A DNA stretch of 53,227 bases, taken from contig JAHJBM010000069.1 in NCBI GenBank assembly GCA_018813505.1, positions 1 to 53,227 of the forward strand, written 5' to 3'. This DNA is from Microcaldota archaeon (lineage in GTDB: Archaea > Micrarchaeota > Micrarchaeia > Anstonellales > Bilamarchaeaceae). The notes beneath the pieces are model-generated. The model was given only the letters and a program-made list of their open reading frames with translations. It was not told the DNA's origin and ran no database searches. Below, piece by piece: positions 11,052-21,044 of this stretch. Position numbers and translations under genes: made by a program. Numbering within the stretch: position 1 is the first letter of the stretch; each line of letters starts with the position of its first letter.

Positions 11052-11948
11052 ATGATCGATCTTCATGCCCATACAAATGCCTCAGATGGCAGGTTGTCTC
11101 TTGAAGAACTTGTGGCACAGGCAGAAAATGCCGGGTTGAAGGCAATTGCAATTACTGATCATGATACCATCCAAAATGCAAAGCGAATAAAAGAGATTAA
11201 AATCTCGAAATCCAATCTAGGAATAGAATTAATCCCAGGAATAGAAATTTCTGTTTATGATTACGAATTGAATTATGTGGAATTACATATTCTTGGTCTT
11301 TTCATTGATACTGAAAATCAAAAGCTTAATTCAAAGCTCAAAGACCTGGAAAAACAAAGAATTGATCAGAAAAAGGCTACAATTCAGAAATTAAATGAAC
11401 TTGGGTATGGAATAACTTTTGAAGAAATTGTGGCTCAGGCAAAAGGCTCAGTGAGCAGAGTTCATATTGCGAGAGTTTTGATGGAAAAATATCCAAACAA
11501 ATTCAAATCTGTTCCTGATGCATTTTTCAAGTTGCTTGACAAAGGAAAACCTGCATTTGTTTCTCGTAAAGTCTCATTCAAACTTAAAGATACAATCGAT
11601 CTTATTCATGAAGCGAGAGGTTTAGCAATATTATGCCATCCTGGGTTTTTTGATGGAGACAAAAACAAATTATTTCAAGATTTCAAAAAGCTTGGCGGTG
11701 ATGGGGTAGAATCTGTTTATGATTATGTTGCCAACGCTGCATCACGCAAAGTAAATTCTGGCGATAATGAAAAGTTTGCAAAAGAATTCCTCAAGATCGC
11801 CAAAGAAATGAGTTTTCTTGAAAGTGGGGGTTCTGATTTTCATGGTCCAAATAAAGGTTCGAAACTTGGGGAATTGGATGTGCCAGATAAATTTCTAGAG
11901 AAAATGAAAGAACATATGAAAGAAAATATGGAAGAAAAGAAGAAATGA
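11052..11948 (+). CDS. PHP-domain phosphoesterase
   Basis: MIDLHAHTNASDGRLS, ITDHDTI, GSDFHGPN motifs. Confidence 0.9.
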   Translation: MIDLHAHTNASDGRLSLEELVAQAENAGLKAIAITDHDTIQNAKRIKEIKISKSNLGIELIPGIEISVYDYELNYVELHILGLFIDTENQKLNSKLKDLEKQRIDQKKATIQKLNELGYGITFEEIVAQAKGSVSRVHIARVLMEKYPNKFKSVPDAFFKLLDKGKPAFVSRKVSFKLKDTIDLIHEARGLAILCHPGFFDGDKNKLFQDFKKLGGDGVESVYDYVANAASRKVNSGDNEKFAKEFLKIAKEMSFLESGGSDFHGPNKGSKLGELDVPDKFLEKMKEHMKENMEEKKK

Positions 11949-12009
11949 GGACATACAAAAAAGAAATCCTTTTAAGCACCTTTCATACATTACTATTAAC
12001 TGGTTCTTT

Positions 12010-13566
12010 ATGACGAAGATTAGCCGAGCGCTGGTCAGCGTCTACGATAAAAGCAATATCGCAGAGCTGGTGCGCTTTCTCTCTGAAAATGGTGTTGAGA
12101 TATTATCAACCGGTGGTACTGCCAGATTACTTTCAAAATCAGGAATAAAAGTTACTGAAGTATCTGATTTTACAAAATCGCCTGAAATGATGGATGGCAG
12201 GGTCAAAACCATTCATCCGAAAATCCATGGCGGTATTCTTGCCGATCGTTCAAACAAGGAACACATGAAACAGGCAGAAATTCATGCCATGAAAATGATT
12301 GATCTGGTTATCGTGAATCTTTATCCTTTTGAACAGGCCGTGTTAGGGGGCAAATCACATGAAGAAATCATTGAGAATATCGATATTGGTGGCCCTACGC
12401 TTCTGCGTTCTGCTGCAAAAAACTACAAAAGTGTTGCAGTAGTCACGAATCCCAACAGATACCGAACCATCATGGATGAAATTTCAAAGAGTGGAAAAAT
12501 ATCCGACAAAACGCGTCAAACACTTGCAATTGAGGCATGGGAACATGTTGCACATTATGATGTCGTTATAGAAAAATATTTCAGAAAGACATTTGGAAAT
12601 GTTTTTGATTATCCTGAAAACATGAATCTCACTTTCAAAAAGAAACAGGATCTTCGTTATGGTGAAAATCCTCATCAGACTAGCGCATTCTATGTAGATC
12701 GACACGATGGCGAACCGTCAATCACAACAGCGGAACAACTTCAGGGTAAGCTGTTATCATATAACAACATTCTCGATGGTAATTCTGCACTAGAGCTTAT
12801 CAAAGAATTTGATGAGGATCCAACTGCAGTCGTAGTAAAACACAACAATCCATCTGGTGTGGCTTCTCACAACGAAATCCTCGAGGCATACAAACTTGCA
12901 CGTTCTGTTGATCCAGAAGCTGCCTTTGGCGGTGTGGTATGTATCAATCGCGAGGTGGATGAAATTCTTGCTCAAGAAATCTCGTCAAAGTTTGTTGAAA
13001 TGGTAATTGCTCCATCATTTACTGATGCTGCAATAAAGACATTTGCAAAAAAGAAAAATGTTCGTTTGCTTAAGGTTGAAGGTATCACAAAAAAACGCAA
13101 ACCATATCGGGAGTATCGTTCTGTAGTTGGGGGGTTACTTGTTCAGGATGGTAATGTCAAATTGCATGATGGCACTTTCAATATCGTGACGAAAAGAAAA
13201 CCTACGGAAGAAGAAATGCTGGCCATGAAATATGCCTGGAAAGTATGCAAGTACGTCAAATCAAATTCAATAGTTTATGCAAGGTCAACGCGTGTTGTTG
13301 GCATAGGTGCGGGCCAGATGAAACGTGTTGATGCTGCCAGGTTAGCAGCAGAAATCGCAGCTGATTTTGGCCTTGATCTCAAGGGATGTGCCATGGCTTC
13401 TGATGCGTTCTTCCCGTTTCGTGATGGTGTTGATGCAGCGGCAAAACGAGGTATTACTACAGTTATTCAGCCAGGTGGTTCAATACGCGATCAGGAAATA
13501 ATTGATGCGTGCAATGAAAATGGCATGGTAATGGTTTTCACTGGCATAAGACATTTCAGACATTAA
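12010..13566 (+). CDS. purH: bifunctional AICAR formyltransferase/IMP cyclohydrolase
   Basis: RALVSVYDKSNI, STGGTARLL, DGRVKTIHPKIHGGIL, LRYGENPHQ, KHNNPSGVA, ASDAFFPFRDGVD. Confidence 0.96.
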   Translation: MTKISRALVSVYDKSNIAELVRFLSENGVEILSTGGTARLLSKSGIKVTEVSDFTKSPEMMDGRVKTIHPKIHGGILADRSNKEHMKQAEIHAMKMIDLVIVNLYPFEQAVLGGKSHEEIIENIDIGGPTLLRSAAKNYKSVAVVTNPNRYRTIMDEISKSGKISDKTRQTLAIEAWEHVAHYDVVIEKYFRKTFGNVFDYPENMNLTFKKKQDLRYGENPHQTSAFYVDRHDGEPSITTAEQLQGKLLSYNNILDGNSALELIKEFDEDPTAVVVKHNNPSGVASHNEILEAYKLARSVDPEAAFGGVVCINREVDEILAQEISSKFVEMVIAPSFTDAAIKTFAKKKNVRLLKVEGITKKRKPYREYRSVVGGLLVQDGNVKLHDGTFNIVTKRKPTEEEMLAMKYAWKVCKYVKSNSIVYARSTRVVGIGAGQMKRVDAARLAAEIAADFGLDLKGCAMASDAFFPFRDGVDAAAKRGITTVIQPGGSIRDQEIIDACNENGMVMVFTGIRHFRH

Positions 13567-13579
13567 TTTCTGTGATTCT

Positions 13580-13987
13580 ATGCCATCTATATTTGCCAAA
13601 CCCTCAAATCTTCTCTCTAAAGAGGGTGAACGTGTTGCTGCGGAAAAAAAGGCACTCCGTCCTTTATTATGGGTAGTTCCTACCAGTGTAATGGTTGCAG
13701 GTATCTATACATCTCATTGTGATATGATTTCGTCCATAGAACAATCCCGTGCATCTGATTTGAGAAAACTCAAAGCAAATGAAGCTGGGAGCGAGCCAGA
13801 TGATATTCAGCTTGCTACTGTACAAGTCAATTTACGATACGATTCTCTTGTTTCTGAAGCTGAGTTCAAGGCAGGTACTGGCACTGCAATGATTGTTGCA
13901 ATGTGCCTTGTTCTGATTTACTATGCAGATAAACTGTTGTTTGCCAAACGTTCTAGCGATTACATCAATAAGATTATTAGGAAATGA
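13580..13987 (+). CDS. small membrane protein, hypothetical
   Basis: Two hydrophobic segments. Confidence 0.5.
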   Translation: MPSIFAKPSNLLSKEGERVAAEKKALRPLLWVVPTSVMVAGIYTSHCDMISSIEQSRASDLRKLKANEAGSEPDDIQLATVQVNLRYDSLVSEAEFKAGTGTAMIVAMCLVLIYYADKLLFAKRSSDYINKIIRK

Positions 13988-14003
13988 GTTTATCTCGAAT
14001 TAT

Positions 14004-14993
14004 TCAAAGTACTTTTGCATATCTTTCAGCCAGATCAACATACTTTTCAATTCTTTTTTTCGCTTCGTTGTTTGGATGTTGCGAATATTCTATTGCTGCA
14101 ATTTTTGCCCTTACATTTGCTCTATAGCATTTGTACAAGTTTAAAAGTGTTCTGAGTTCCGTATCTTTTGTTTTGGAAATATATTCATCAACAAAAATTT
14201 CAGAAAGTTCATATCTTCCAAAGGCATCAAGATCCATAGCCATGAAAGCGATTTCGCTTGCCACATCAATATATCTGAAATCTTTACTGAACTCAATACA
14301 ATCAAAAATAACTGTCCTGTCTTCTAAAACAAAAATATTTGCAGAATGCAGATCACCGTGACAGTCCTTTATCCTTCCATGTTTCTGTCGTTTATCAAAT
14401 ATGTCTGCATTCTCATTTATGAATTTACCAGATCTCTCAAGTATCAAATCAACCTTCTTTCCGAATTCGCAGGATTTCTCTATCACTTCCCTGAAATTTC
14501 CAAGGTCATCTATCTGGTTTTTTACTGTCATTGAAGATCCATATCCTGGATCATTTATCGTTTCTACTTTGCTATGGAAATCTGCTATGATAGTTGCTAT
14601 TTCAACTATTTTTTCTTTTTCCAAATTATTATTTATGAGAAGTATGTCCATTCTTTTTTCCTGAGGTAGTCTCTTCATTTTTACTGCATATTCAACTATA
14701 TCGCCTGATTGTTCTATCGCCATGCCATCATTCGTTGATACTATCGGCACAACCTCAATGTATACCTCTGGTGAAAGCCTTTTGTTGAGCCTGACTTCCT
14801 CTTCACACAAATTCTTTCTCTTTTCAAGTGTTGAGAAATCAAGAAATGAAAATTTTAATGGTTTCTTTATCTTATATACCTCATCACTGCCTAAAAGTAT
14901 CCATGATATGTGGGTTTCTATGAGTTCAAACTGCATTTTTTCTGCAAGTGCATTTATATCTTCACCATTCATTTTTTCCACCAATGAATTCAT
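14004..14993 (-). CDS. APH-family kinase-like protein (COG2187-like)
   Basis: KDCHGDLHSANIF...IFDCIEFSKDFRYIDVASEIAFMAMDL. Confidence 0.8.
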   Translation of the reverse strand: MNSLVEKMNGEDINALAEKMQFELIETHISWILLGSDEVYKIKKPLKFSFLDFSTLEKRKNLCEEEVRLNKRLSPEVYIEVVPIVSTNDGMAIEQSGDIVEYAVKMKRLPQEKRMDILLINNNLEKEKIVEIATIIADFHSKVETINDPGYGSSMTVKNQIDDLGNFREVIEKSCEFGKKVDLILERSGKFINENADIFDKRQKHGRIKDCHGDLHSANIFVLEDRTVIFDCIEFSKDFRYIDVASEIAFMAMDLDAFGRYELSEIFVDEYISKTKDTELRTLLNLYKCYRANVRAKIAAIEYSQHPNNEAKKRIEKYVDLAERYAKVL

Positions 14994-15465
14994 TTACTAT
15001 TGCAACTCTTTTCTTTAGCGGCAACAGCATATCTATTGTGAGATGCCTGCCTTCTATCGGTTCAAATATGTCCCTTAGTTTGAGATAAACATTATAATCT
15101 GCATCACTCACGTTGGATTTTCTCCTCTTTAATCTTTGTTCTATCTCTTTTTCAGGAAGGGTACAAAGGACGAAGTAATATTTTTCTCCAAGTGATTCTG
15201 CAGTGCTTGACATCATATTCCTATATTGATTTTGATAAAATGTGGCATCAAGTATCACAATTTTTCCTTTGGCAAGATAATCTCTTGTTTCTTTCTTAAG
15301 TCTGGAGTATACCTGGGTTTTTTCTTCAATTGTATATGTCGGGTTTGGGAACATTTTTTTCCTTACAATATCGCTGTTTATATGGATCCCATCAATTTTT
15401 TTTGCAAGTTCTTTTGAAAAAGAACTCTTGCCAGTGCCGGGTAATCCGCAAACTAAAATCAGCAT
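14962..15465 (-). CDS. P-loop kinase (COG0645-like)
   Basis: MLILVCGLPGTGKSSFSKELA Walker A; overlaps the APH-like gene. Confidence 0.8.
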   Translation of the reverse strand: MLILVCGLPGTGKSSFSKELAKKIDGIHINSDIVRKKMFPNPTYTIEEKTQVYSRLKKETRDYLAKGKIVILDATFYQNQYRNMMSSTAESLGEKYYFVLCTLPEKEIEQRLKRRKSNVSDADYNVYLKLRDIFEPIEGRHLTIDMLLPLKKRVAIVNEFIGGKNEW

Positions 15466-15855
15466 TATTCCTATCTGTTCTATCTAATTTATAATTCTCG
15501 CTGGAATGGTTGTTATAATAAAGAGATTAATATGGTGTTCTATCTCTTGTTTTTTGGTTTTCTGTTACAGAAGAGAAAGTCGTATTAAGTATAATCTAAT
15601 GGTTTTACTTTCTCTTCGGAGAAATTAGCAAGTTTTTTATATGGCCGTATATTTCTCGTCGAAGATTTTTCTTCTTTTTAAATATTTTTGTCTATTTTTT
15701 TATCTCGGTACTACGACGTAAAAGTCTATCAGACGTTAAGATCACCTGTTTAAATCCTTCCTATACATCCAGCTAACACATATTCTTCTGATCTGGTATG
15801 TTGGATTTGGAAGATATGTTTGAACTTGGAATATATGATGTTTTTTGGTGGTATT

Positions 15856-15927
15856 ATGAGCGACGATGATATGGAAGATGAAGATGAATTCGATGAAGAA
15901 GATGGGGAAGAAGACGAAGAATTATAA
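15856..15927 (+). CDS. putative 23-aa hyperacidic microprotein
   Basis: MSDDDMEDEDEFDEEDGEEDEEL*; not in the ORF track. The preceding small ORF MLDLEDMFELGIYDVFWWYYERR* (about 15798-15869) overlaps it in another frame. Confidence 0.35.
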   Translation: MSDDDMEDEDEFDEEDGEEDEEL

Positions 15928-15964
15928 CTGACGTCTTTTTTTATCTTTTCATTGTTAAATTCTC

Positions 15965-16957
15965 ATGGACTCTAAACTGTTATTTATTCTTTTATGTTTT
16001 ATTTTTTTTGTTGGTTGTGTTGGTAATAATCCTATTCCCTCTGATGCCGATTCTCCTGCTATTGATACGCCTATCGTGCCGTTCAGTGTTGACAGAGAAT
16101 CAAAAATACCTCTAAACGCAGTGAAAATGCTGCCAGCGGATGATTTTTATCCGCCCCAGCTTCATTCAGATCAATGGGAAGAACCAGAGCCTCTTTCCTA
16201 TCCTATAAATACTAGGGGTGCAGAGGATTCGCCTTTTGTCATGCCAGATGGAAATACTATTTATGTTTGGTTTACTCCAAACAATAGGATGGACATATCT
16301 GAGCAAGTCCAAGATGAGGTGACTGGAATTTACAAGTTTGGAAAACAAGAAGATGGTAGCTGGAGCGATGCAGAACGGATTTGGCTTGTTGAACCAGGAA
16401 AACCGCATTTAGATGGATGTGGGTTTTTTCAAGACAATAAAGTTTGGATCTGTGGTGCAAGAGAAGGTTATACTGGGCTTCATTGGTTCACATCTGAATT
16501 TAGCAATGGTAAATGGTCTATCGCAGAAATTTCAGACTTTAATCCTGATTATGAGGTTGGAGAACTGCACATTTCAAATGATGGCAATGAGCTTTATTAT
16601 CATTCTCCAAGGGCTGGTGGTAAAGGTGGGTATGATCTTTGGATGAGCAAAAAGATGGATGGGGAATGGCAGGAACCAACAAAACTCGAAATCCTAAACA
16701 CAGAACAGACTGAAGGATGGCCATACCTTAGCCAGGATGGCTCAGAACTTTGGTTTACGCGCGTTTACATGGGAAGTCCTGCAATCTATCGTTCGATAAG
16801 AGGGACCGATGACGAATGGCAGGAACCTGAGCTTATACTTTCACAATTCGCAGGTGAGCCGACTTTAGATAATGATGGCAACATATATTTCACCCATCAT
16901 TTCTATGAAAACGGGACTATGATTGAAGCTGATATTTACGTTGCAATGAAAAAGTAG
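15965..16957 (+). CDS. lipoprotein with WD40-like/PD40 beta-propeller repeats
   Basis: Lipobox FFVGC; repeated SxDGxELWFTR / SNDGNELYYHSPR motifs. Confidence 0.75.
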   Translation: MDSKLLFILLCFIFFVGCVGNNPIPSDADSPAIDTPIVPFSVDRESKIPLNAVKMLPADDFYPPQLHSDQWEEPEPLSYPINTRGAEDSPFVMPDGNTIYVWFTPNNRMDISEQVQDEVTGIYKFGKQEDGSWSDAERIWLVEPGKPHLDGCGFFQDNKVWICGAREGYTGLHWFTSEFSNGKWSIAEISDFNPDYEVGELHISNDGNELYYHSPRAGGKGGYDLWMSKKMDGEWQEPTKLEILNTEQTEGWPYLSQDGSELWFTRVYMGSPAIYRSIRGTDDEWQEPELILSQFAGEPTLDNDGNIYFTHHFYENGTMIEADIYVAMKK

Positions 16958-16958
16958 A

Positions 16959-17957
16959 TTATGATCTCTGAACAGCATCTACGAATGGATTCGGGACATG
17001 TTCGTTCAATATAGTTAATATCGAATAATCCTTTATAATATCAGGAAATCTCTTTCTTATTTCATTTATGATCCTATGTACATCACGCACATTCACTGTA
17101 TCAAAATCCACTTCCAGATCCCATTCACCGACGTTCCTATTCAAATATGCCGAGTTTGGATGCTGCACGCAGTATTCTATGAATTCTTTTTCTTTATCTT
17201 CTGTTATATGTTTCAGCCAAAAAAGAATCTTGTATCTTGTATATCCGAATTTTTCCGGATCATAATAAGCTCCAAAAAAACTAATCACTCCGTTGCGCAG
17301 CAGATTCTTTATCCTGTATTGTACTGCGTCCGGGGAGATGCCTAATCTGGTTGCGATTGTCACCGTGCTGGTTCTGGAATTTTCAAACAATTCCCTCATT
17401 ATTCCTTTGTCCAACTCATCAACATCCTCGGTTTTTTCTTCTAATGTTTGCATTCTTGTTGTTCCACGATAACCCGTAAGATAATTAAGAGGAAGGTAGC
17501 CCTGCTGTATGGTTATCGCGATATTCTTTGATTTCATGCAATCTCCGAATCTTTTTGTTAACTCATCGATCTCTTTTTTAAATTCAATTTCATCACGTAG
17601 CGAGTATCTCATTATATAATCCCAGTTTCCTTCCAGTGCAGCAAACCATTGGCCTTTCGGGTGCTTTTTGAGATACGCAATAAACTCATTTTCCTTTTCA
17701 GAGGAAATATTCTCCATCTTCAAATAAAGCCGGTAAGTTTTTAGGCCAAGCTTTGCAAGGTTTGGTTCTGCAAACATCCTGAGAATAATGCCGGATTGAA
17801 TAAGCTTGTTGATCCGGTATTCCACCGTGTTGCTCTTTAGTCTCACTTTTTTTCCTATTTCTGTATAAGATTGCCTGGAATTCTCCTCGAGTTCGTGCAT
17901 TATCTGCCTGTCTTTCTTATCGAGTTTTATCTCTGTTCTTTCTTTTATCTTTTCCAT
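16959..17957 (-). CDS. Lrp/AsnC family regulator with duplicated HTH+RAM unit
   Basis: Two Lrp-type HTH units: LDKKDRQIMHELEENSRQSYTEIGKKV and LDKGIMRELFENSRTSTVTIATRLGIS. Confidence 0.85.
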   Translation of the reverse strand: MEKIKERTEIKLDKKDRQIMHELEENSRQSYTEIGKKVRLKSNTVEYRINKLIQSGIILRMFAEPNLAKLGLKTYRLYLKMENISSEKENEFIAYLKKHPKGQWFAALEGNWDYIMRYSLRDEIEFKKEIDELTKRFGDCMKSKNIAITIQQGYLPLNYLTGYRGTTRMQTLEEKTEDVDELDKGIMRELFENSRTSTVTIATRLGISPDAVQYRIKNLLRNGVISFFGAYYDPEKFGYTRYKILFWLKHITEDKEKEFIEYCVQHPNSAYLNRNVGEWDLEVDFDTVNVRDVHRIINEIRKRFPDIIKDYSILTILNEHVPNPFVDAVQRS

Positions 17958-18077
17958 ATATCAATATTTTACGCTATTTTAATATAAATATATCGGAAAT
18001 TTACAAAAAAACTTCTAAAACATATTAAATATCAGTTAATTACATATCCCTCTATAAAATAACACGAAGGTGGAAAA

Positions 18078-18650
18078 ATGACCATGAATGCAAATATTGA
18101 ACTACCAGAAACTCATCTACATAATACTAAACATGCCCGGGGTAAGTCTTTTAACCGGTTCAGGTTGATAAATTCTATTTTTAGTTCAGAGACATCATCA
18201 GATGTTCAAGCCAGTGTTTTACTAAAAGAAATCCAGGGTATGCAGTTAACAGTTGCGAACAGTCGTAGCTTAACGCGCGCGGTACACGAATTAAGTAATT
18301 TTGGTGATCGCAAAGTAAATCCATATACTTTATTGTCTCTATTATCTCCAAAACAATTTTATGTTATGGCGTTATATTCTGATGGTTTATTTGCAACTTA
18401 CGTTTCAGAATTTATTGCATTTAAAGAATTTAAGCATATCCCTGTAGTTCATCCAGCAAGAATAGCTACTCATGCAATATCTGAACAGATTGCTTTTCAT
18501 ATTTTACTCTTTATTGACTTAACTGATAAAGAGTTAACCTCCATCATAAAAAAGTCGAAACACGAAAGTGTACGTGAAGCTGCAACTAAACTTTTAAGTC
18601 TGGGGCTTTTTACGAATACTGAAAACCCTAAACACGAAACCAATAAATAG
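18078..18650 (+). CDS. hypothetical protein
   Basis: 190-aa ORF. Confidence 0.5.
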   Translation: MTMNANIELPETHLHNTKHARGKSFNRFRLINSIFSSETSSDVQASVLLKEIQGMQLTVANSRSLTRAVHELSNFGDRKVNPYTLLSLLSPKQFYVMALYSDGLFATYVSEFIAFKEFKHIPVVHPARIATHAISEQIAFHILLFIDLTDKELTSIIKKSKHESVREAATKLLSLGLFTNTENPKHETNK

Positions 18651-18660
18651 AAAAAGAAAT

Positions 18661-18881
18661 TCCCGCCTACCTGATTTATTCCACTGTTTTTCAACAGCCC
18701 CTTTTTGGGCCGCCTTTTTGGTAAAAAGGCGGAATTGAACAAGTAACCTGCCGGTATCTACTGGATTCCCAGTATTGAAACTCGTAAAAACGAGTAAACC
18801 ATAACTACAGCCGGCCGCTCTACCGTTGCACGCCCTGAATACAAATCTTGAATACAATTCAAGGCTTTGAGCTAAGGCGGG
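18661..18881 (-). tRNA. tRNA-Tyr(GTA) with three introns
   Basis: Exons on minus strand: 18867-18881, 18805-18825, 18735-18755, 18661-18675; introns 18826-18866 (D-loop), 18756-18804 (37/38), 18676-18734 (T-loop). Spliced: CCCGCCTTAGCTCAACGGTAGAGCGGCCGGCTGTAGACCGGCAGGTTACTTGTTCAAATCAGGTAGGCGGGA; C1-G72 and A73 are archaeal Tyr identity elements. BHB cores: GCTC/GTGC (1 mismatch), CTGT/GTAG, GTTC/GAAT. Confidence 0.93.
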
Positions 18882-18965
18882 ATTAATATGAATTCATGGG
18901 TCGAACTGCTTATAAATCTAACATTGATCTTCCTCAACAATTGGGATTAAAGTTTTAAATCCTCT

Positions 18966-19670
18966 ATGAGCACTAGCTTCATGCAATCATTATCCAATGG
19001 AAGATCCAAAGAACAGATAATTCATCGTCCAAAAACATTTTCCACCCAGGTCGAATTATTTAAAAAAATCGCTAAAAGCACGTGGATTGCCCTTCCTGAC
19101 AAGGATGTCGTCAAACAACATTCAAAAATTAATAAATTCGATTCACTTGCAGAAATACTGAAGAATGAAGTTAGTTCTTTATCAATGAACGATGTTCAAA
19201 AACCAGAAACGCAGGTTAACGATCGCATCATATCAATCACTGTTTTCATGTATCTTGTTGATTCAGTGCTTGAGATGCACCCTTTGGTAATGGGGAGAAA
19301 TAAGGTCGGTTTATATGCATTGTTTAATTCTGTTTGTGATTCCATATATACATTCCTTACTGATGGATACTTTGAAAAATCAACCTCTGAAATTGTGTAC
19401 GAATTTCATAAAATAGAGCCTCGTTTTGTTGCATGTGCTAATCTTGTGGAGCTTGAAGTAATTCCTGTACATGAAGCAGTTGGTATTTATCAAAGTACTC
19501 TTGCCGAACTTATTACATTGGTGCAAAAGGACAAAACATCAGGTAAAAAATCCAAGTCTAAAAAACCCCCAGCGAAAAAATCCGTCAAGGCAAAACCTAC
19601 AAATCACAAATCTGCCAATTTAAGCAAGTCCAAAATCAAGCGATCAAAACGTTCGAAAAAGAGAAGATGA
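18966..19670 (+). CDS. hypothetical protein with Lys/Arg-rich C-terminal tail
   Basis: ORF; tail KKSKSKKPPAKKSVKAKP...KIKRSKRSKKRR. Confidence 0.55.
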   Translation: MSTSFMQSLSNGRSKEQIIHRPKTFSTQVELFKKIAKSTWIALPDKDVVKQHSKINKFDSLAEILKNEVSSLSMNDVQKPETQVNDRIISITVFMYLVDSVLEMHPLVMGRNKVGLYALFNSVCDSIYTFLTDGYFEKSTSEIVYEFHKIEPRFVACANLVELEVIPVHEAVGIYQSTLAELITLVQKDKTSGKKSKSKKPPAKKSVKAKPTNHKSANLSKSKIKRSKRSKKRR

Positions 19671-19710
19671 TTATTATTCGATGCTAGAGAATCCAATTAT
19701 CTTTTTCTTT

Positions 19711-20967
19711 CTACTCAATTGGAATACCTGCACTCGCAGAAGCAGTTTTCAAATGCTCTGCTCTTTTCCCACCACTCGGGAATAGCGAGTTTGGGGTAAC
19801 TGTTTCTTTATCCGAATGTGGATGGCTTATATATGTGTTTCTTCTTGCCATTACTTGATGCCCATGCGTTTGATTATCTGGCGTATTTGTACTTGCGTTG
19901 TTTAGTGTTGATGGTTGTGCTAATTGCTCAGTGATCATATTCATTTTGACAGGGTTATCTGAGGTGTTTGTTTGCATAGTTACATTATCTGCGTTCTTTA
20001 CTATTTCGGTTAATCCGGAATGGCTGTGTCTTCCACATCTTCTATGTCCAACATGCGAATTACTGCTGTTGGTATGCATTGCGCCATGTTTTGTATGGTG
20101 CAAGATTTTTATTACATGGTGCGATGCTCCTGGTTTTTGTATTTCCACCGTTTCATTAGTTTGAATATCGGTTATCATTACAACTATATTTGGGGTGGGT
20201 TGGGTATTGGCTGTCATTATGGCTGCATTTAGAGTTTTTTTTATTAGTATATCAATATTTACAGGTAAAACTTCCTGTGATTGGTTTAATCCTATATCTT
20301 CAATTATTGGAGCAACTTGGCCACGTAGTCCAGGGTTGCTTATTTCAATTCTGTTTGTTGCACTTACCTCATTCAATTGTTGTGTTTGTGGTTGGTGCGT
20401 ATTTTGTGCTGATGTTTCTTCTGTCTTTATTTCGTTCGCTAAATGAACAGAGCCACCATGCCACTTGTCTGGGTGATGGCAATTATGTTTGACTTGAGTT
20501 GTTGTGGATTGTGTGTTCATCACCGTATGGTGGTTTTTTCTCCTTTTTAATAAAACATCTATCAGATTCCCATTAACTATACTAGTAGGATGATTAGATA
20601 ACTCTCTCTCGATCATTGGAGTTGTTTTTCCATGTCGCATAAAAAAATTATGATCTCTTCCATGTGCCGCTCTGTCAGCACCAAGTCCCCTTCTTTTTGT
20701 CTTGCAATAAAGAAATCCACTTCGACCAAATAATGTCATTGGTCCGCCCCACGGAGATCTGAACATGAGATAAGCGGGCAATCTTCTGTATTTTGCATAT
20801 TGTTGGCCTCTATATTTCAATTGTTCTTGGTGTTTGCAAGCCATTCCTGGGGGGTGTGAAGCCATACCTTCGGCTAGTGGTTCGGCATTTGGTTTATTTA
20901 CAACTTCGATAGGGCCTGAAAACTTCGTCGTTACTTTGTTTCCAGTCCTATGACTAAGCCTCGTCAT
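19711..20967 (-). CDS. hypothetical His/Asn/Thr-rich protein
   Basis: 418-aa ORF; TATA-like CTTTTAAATAG shortly upstream on the minus strand. Confidence 0.5.
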   Translation of the reverse strand: MTRLSHRTGNKVTTKFSGPIEVVNKPNAEPLAEGMASHPPGMACKHQEQLKYRGQQYAKYRRLPAYLMFRSPWGGPMTLFGRSGFLYCKTKRRGLGADRAAHGRDHNFFMRHGKTTPMIERELSNHPTSIVNGNLIDVLLKRRKNHHTVMNTQSTTTQVKHNCHHPDKWHGGSVHLANEIKTEETSAQNTHQPQTQQLNEVSATNRIEISNPGLRGQVAPIIEDIGLNQSQEVLPVNIDILIKKTLNAAIMTANTQPTPNIVVMITDIQTNETVEIQKPGASHHVIKILHHTKHGAMHTNSSNSHVGHRRCGRHSHSGLTEIVKNADNVTMQTNTSDNPVKMNMITEQLAQPSTLNNASTNTPDNQTHGHQVMARRNTYISHPHSDKETVTPNSLFPSGGKRAEHLKTASASAGIPIE

Positions 20968-21044
20968 CTGGGTGAGTAAGTATTAGTTAACTATTTAAAA
21001 GTTCCGAATACCAGTACGTCATCAGTCTTAATGGAGATTAGTGG

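Noticed and set aside
18497-18857. 81-aa and 87-aa minus-strand ORFs
   Set aside because: They overlap the four-exon tRNA-Tyr and the end of a plus-strand CDS.
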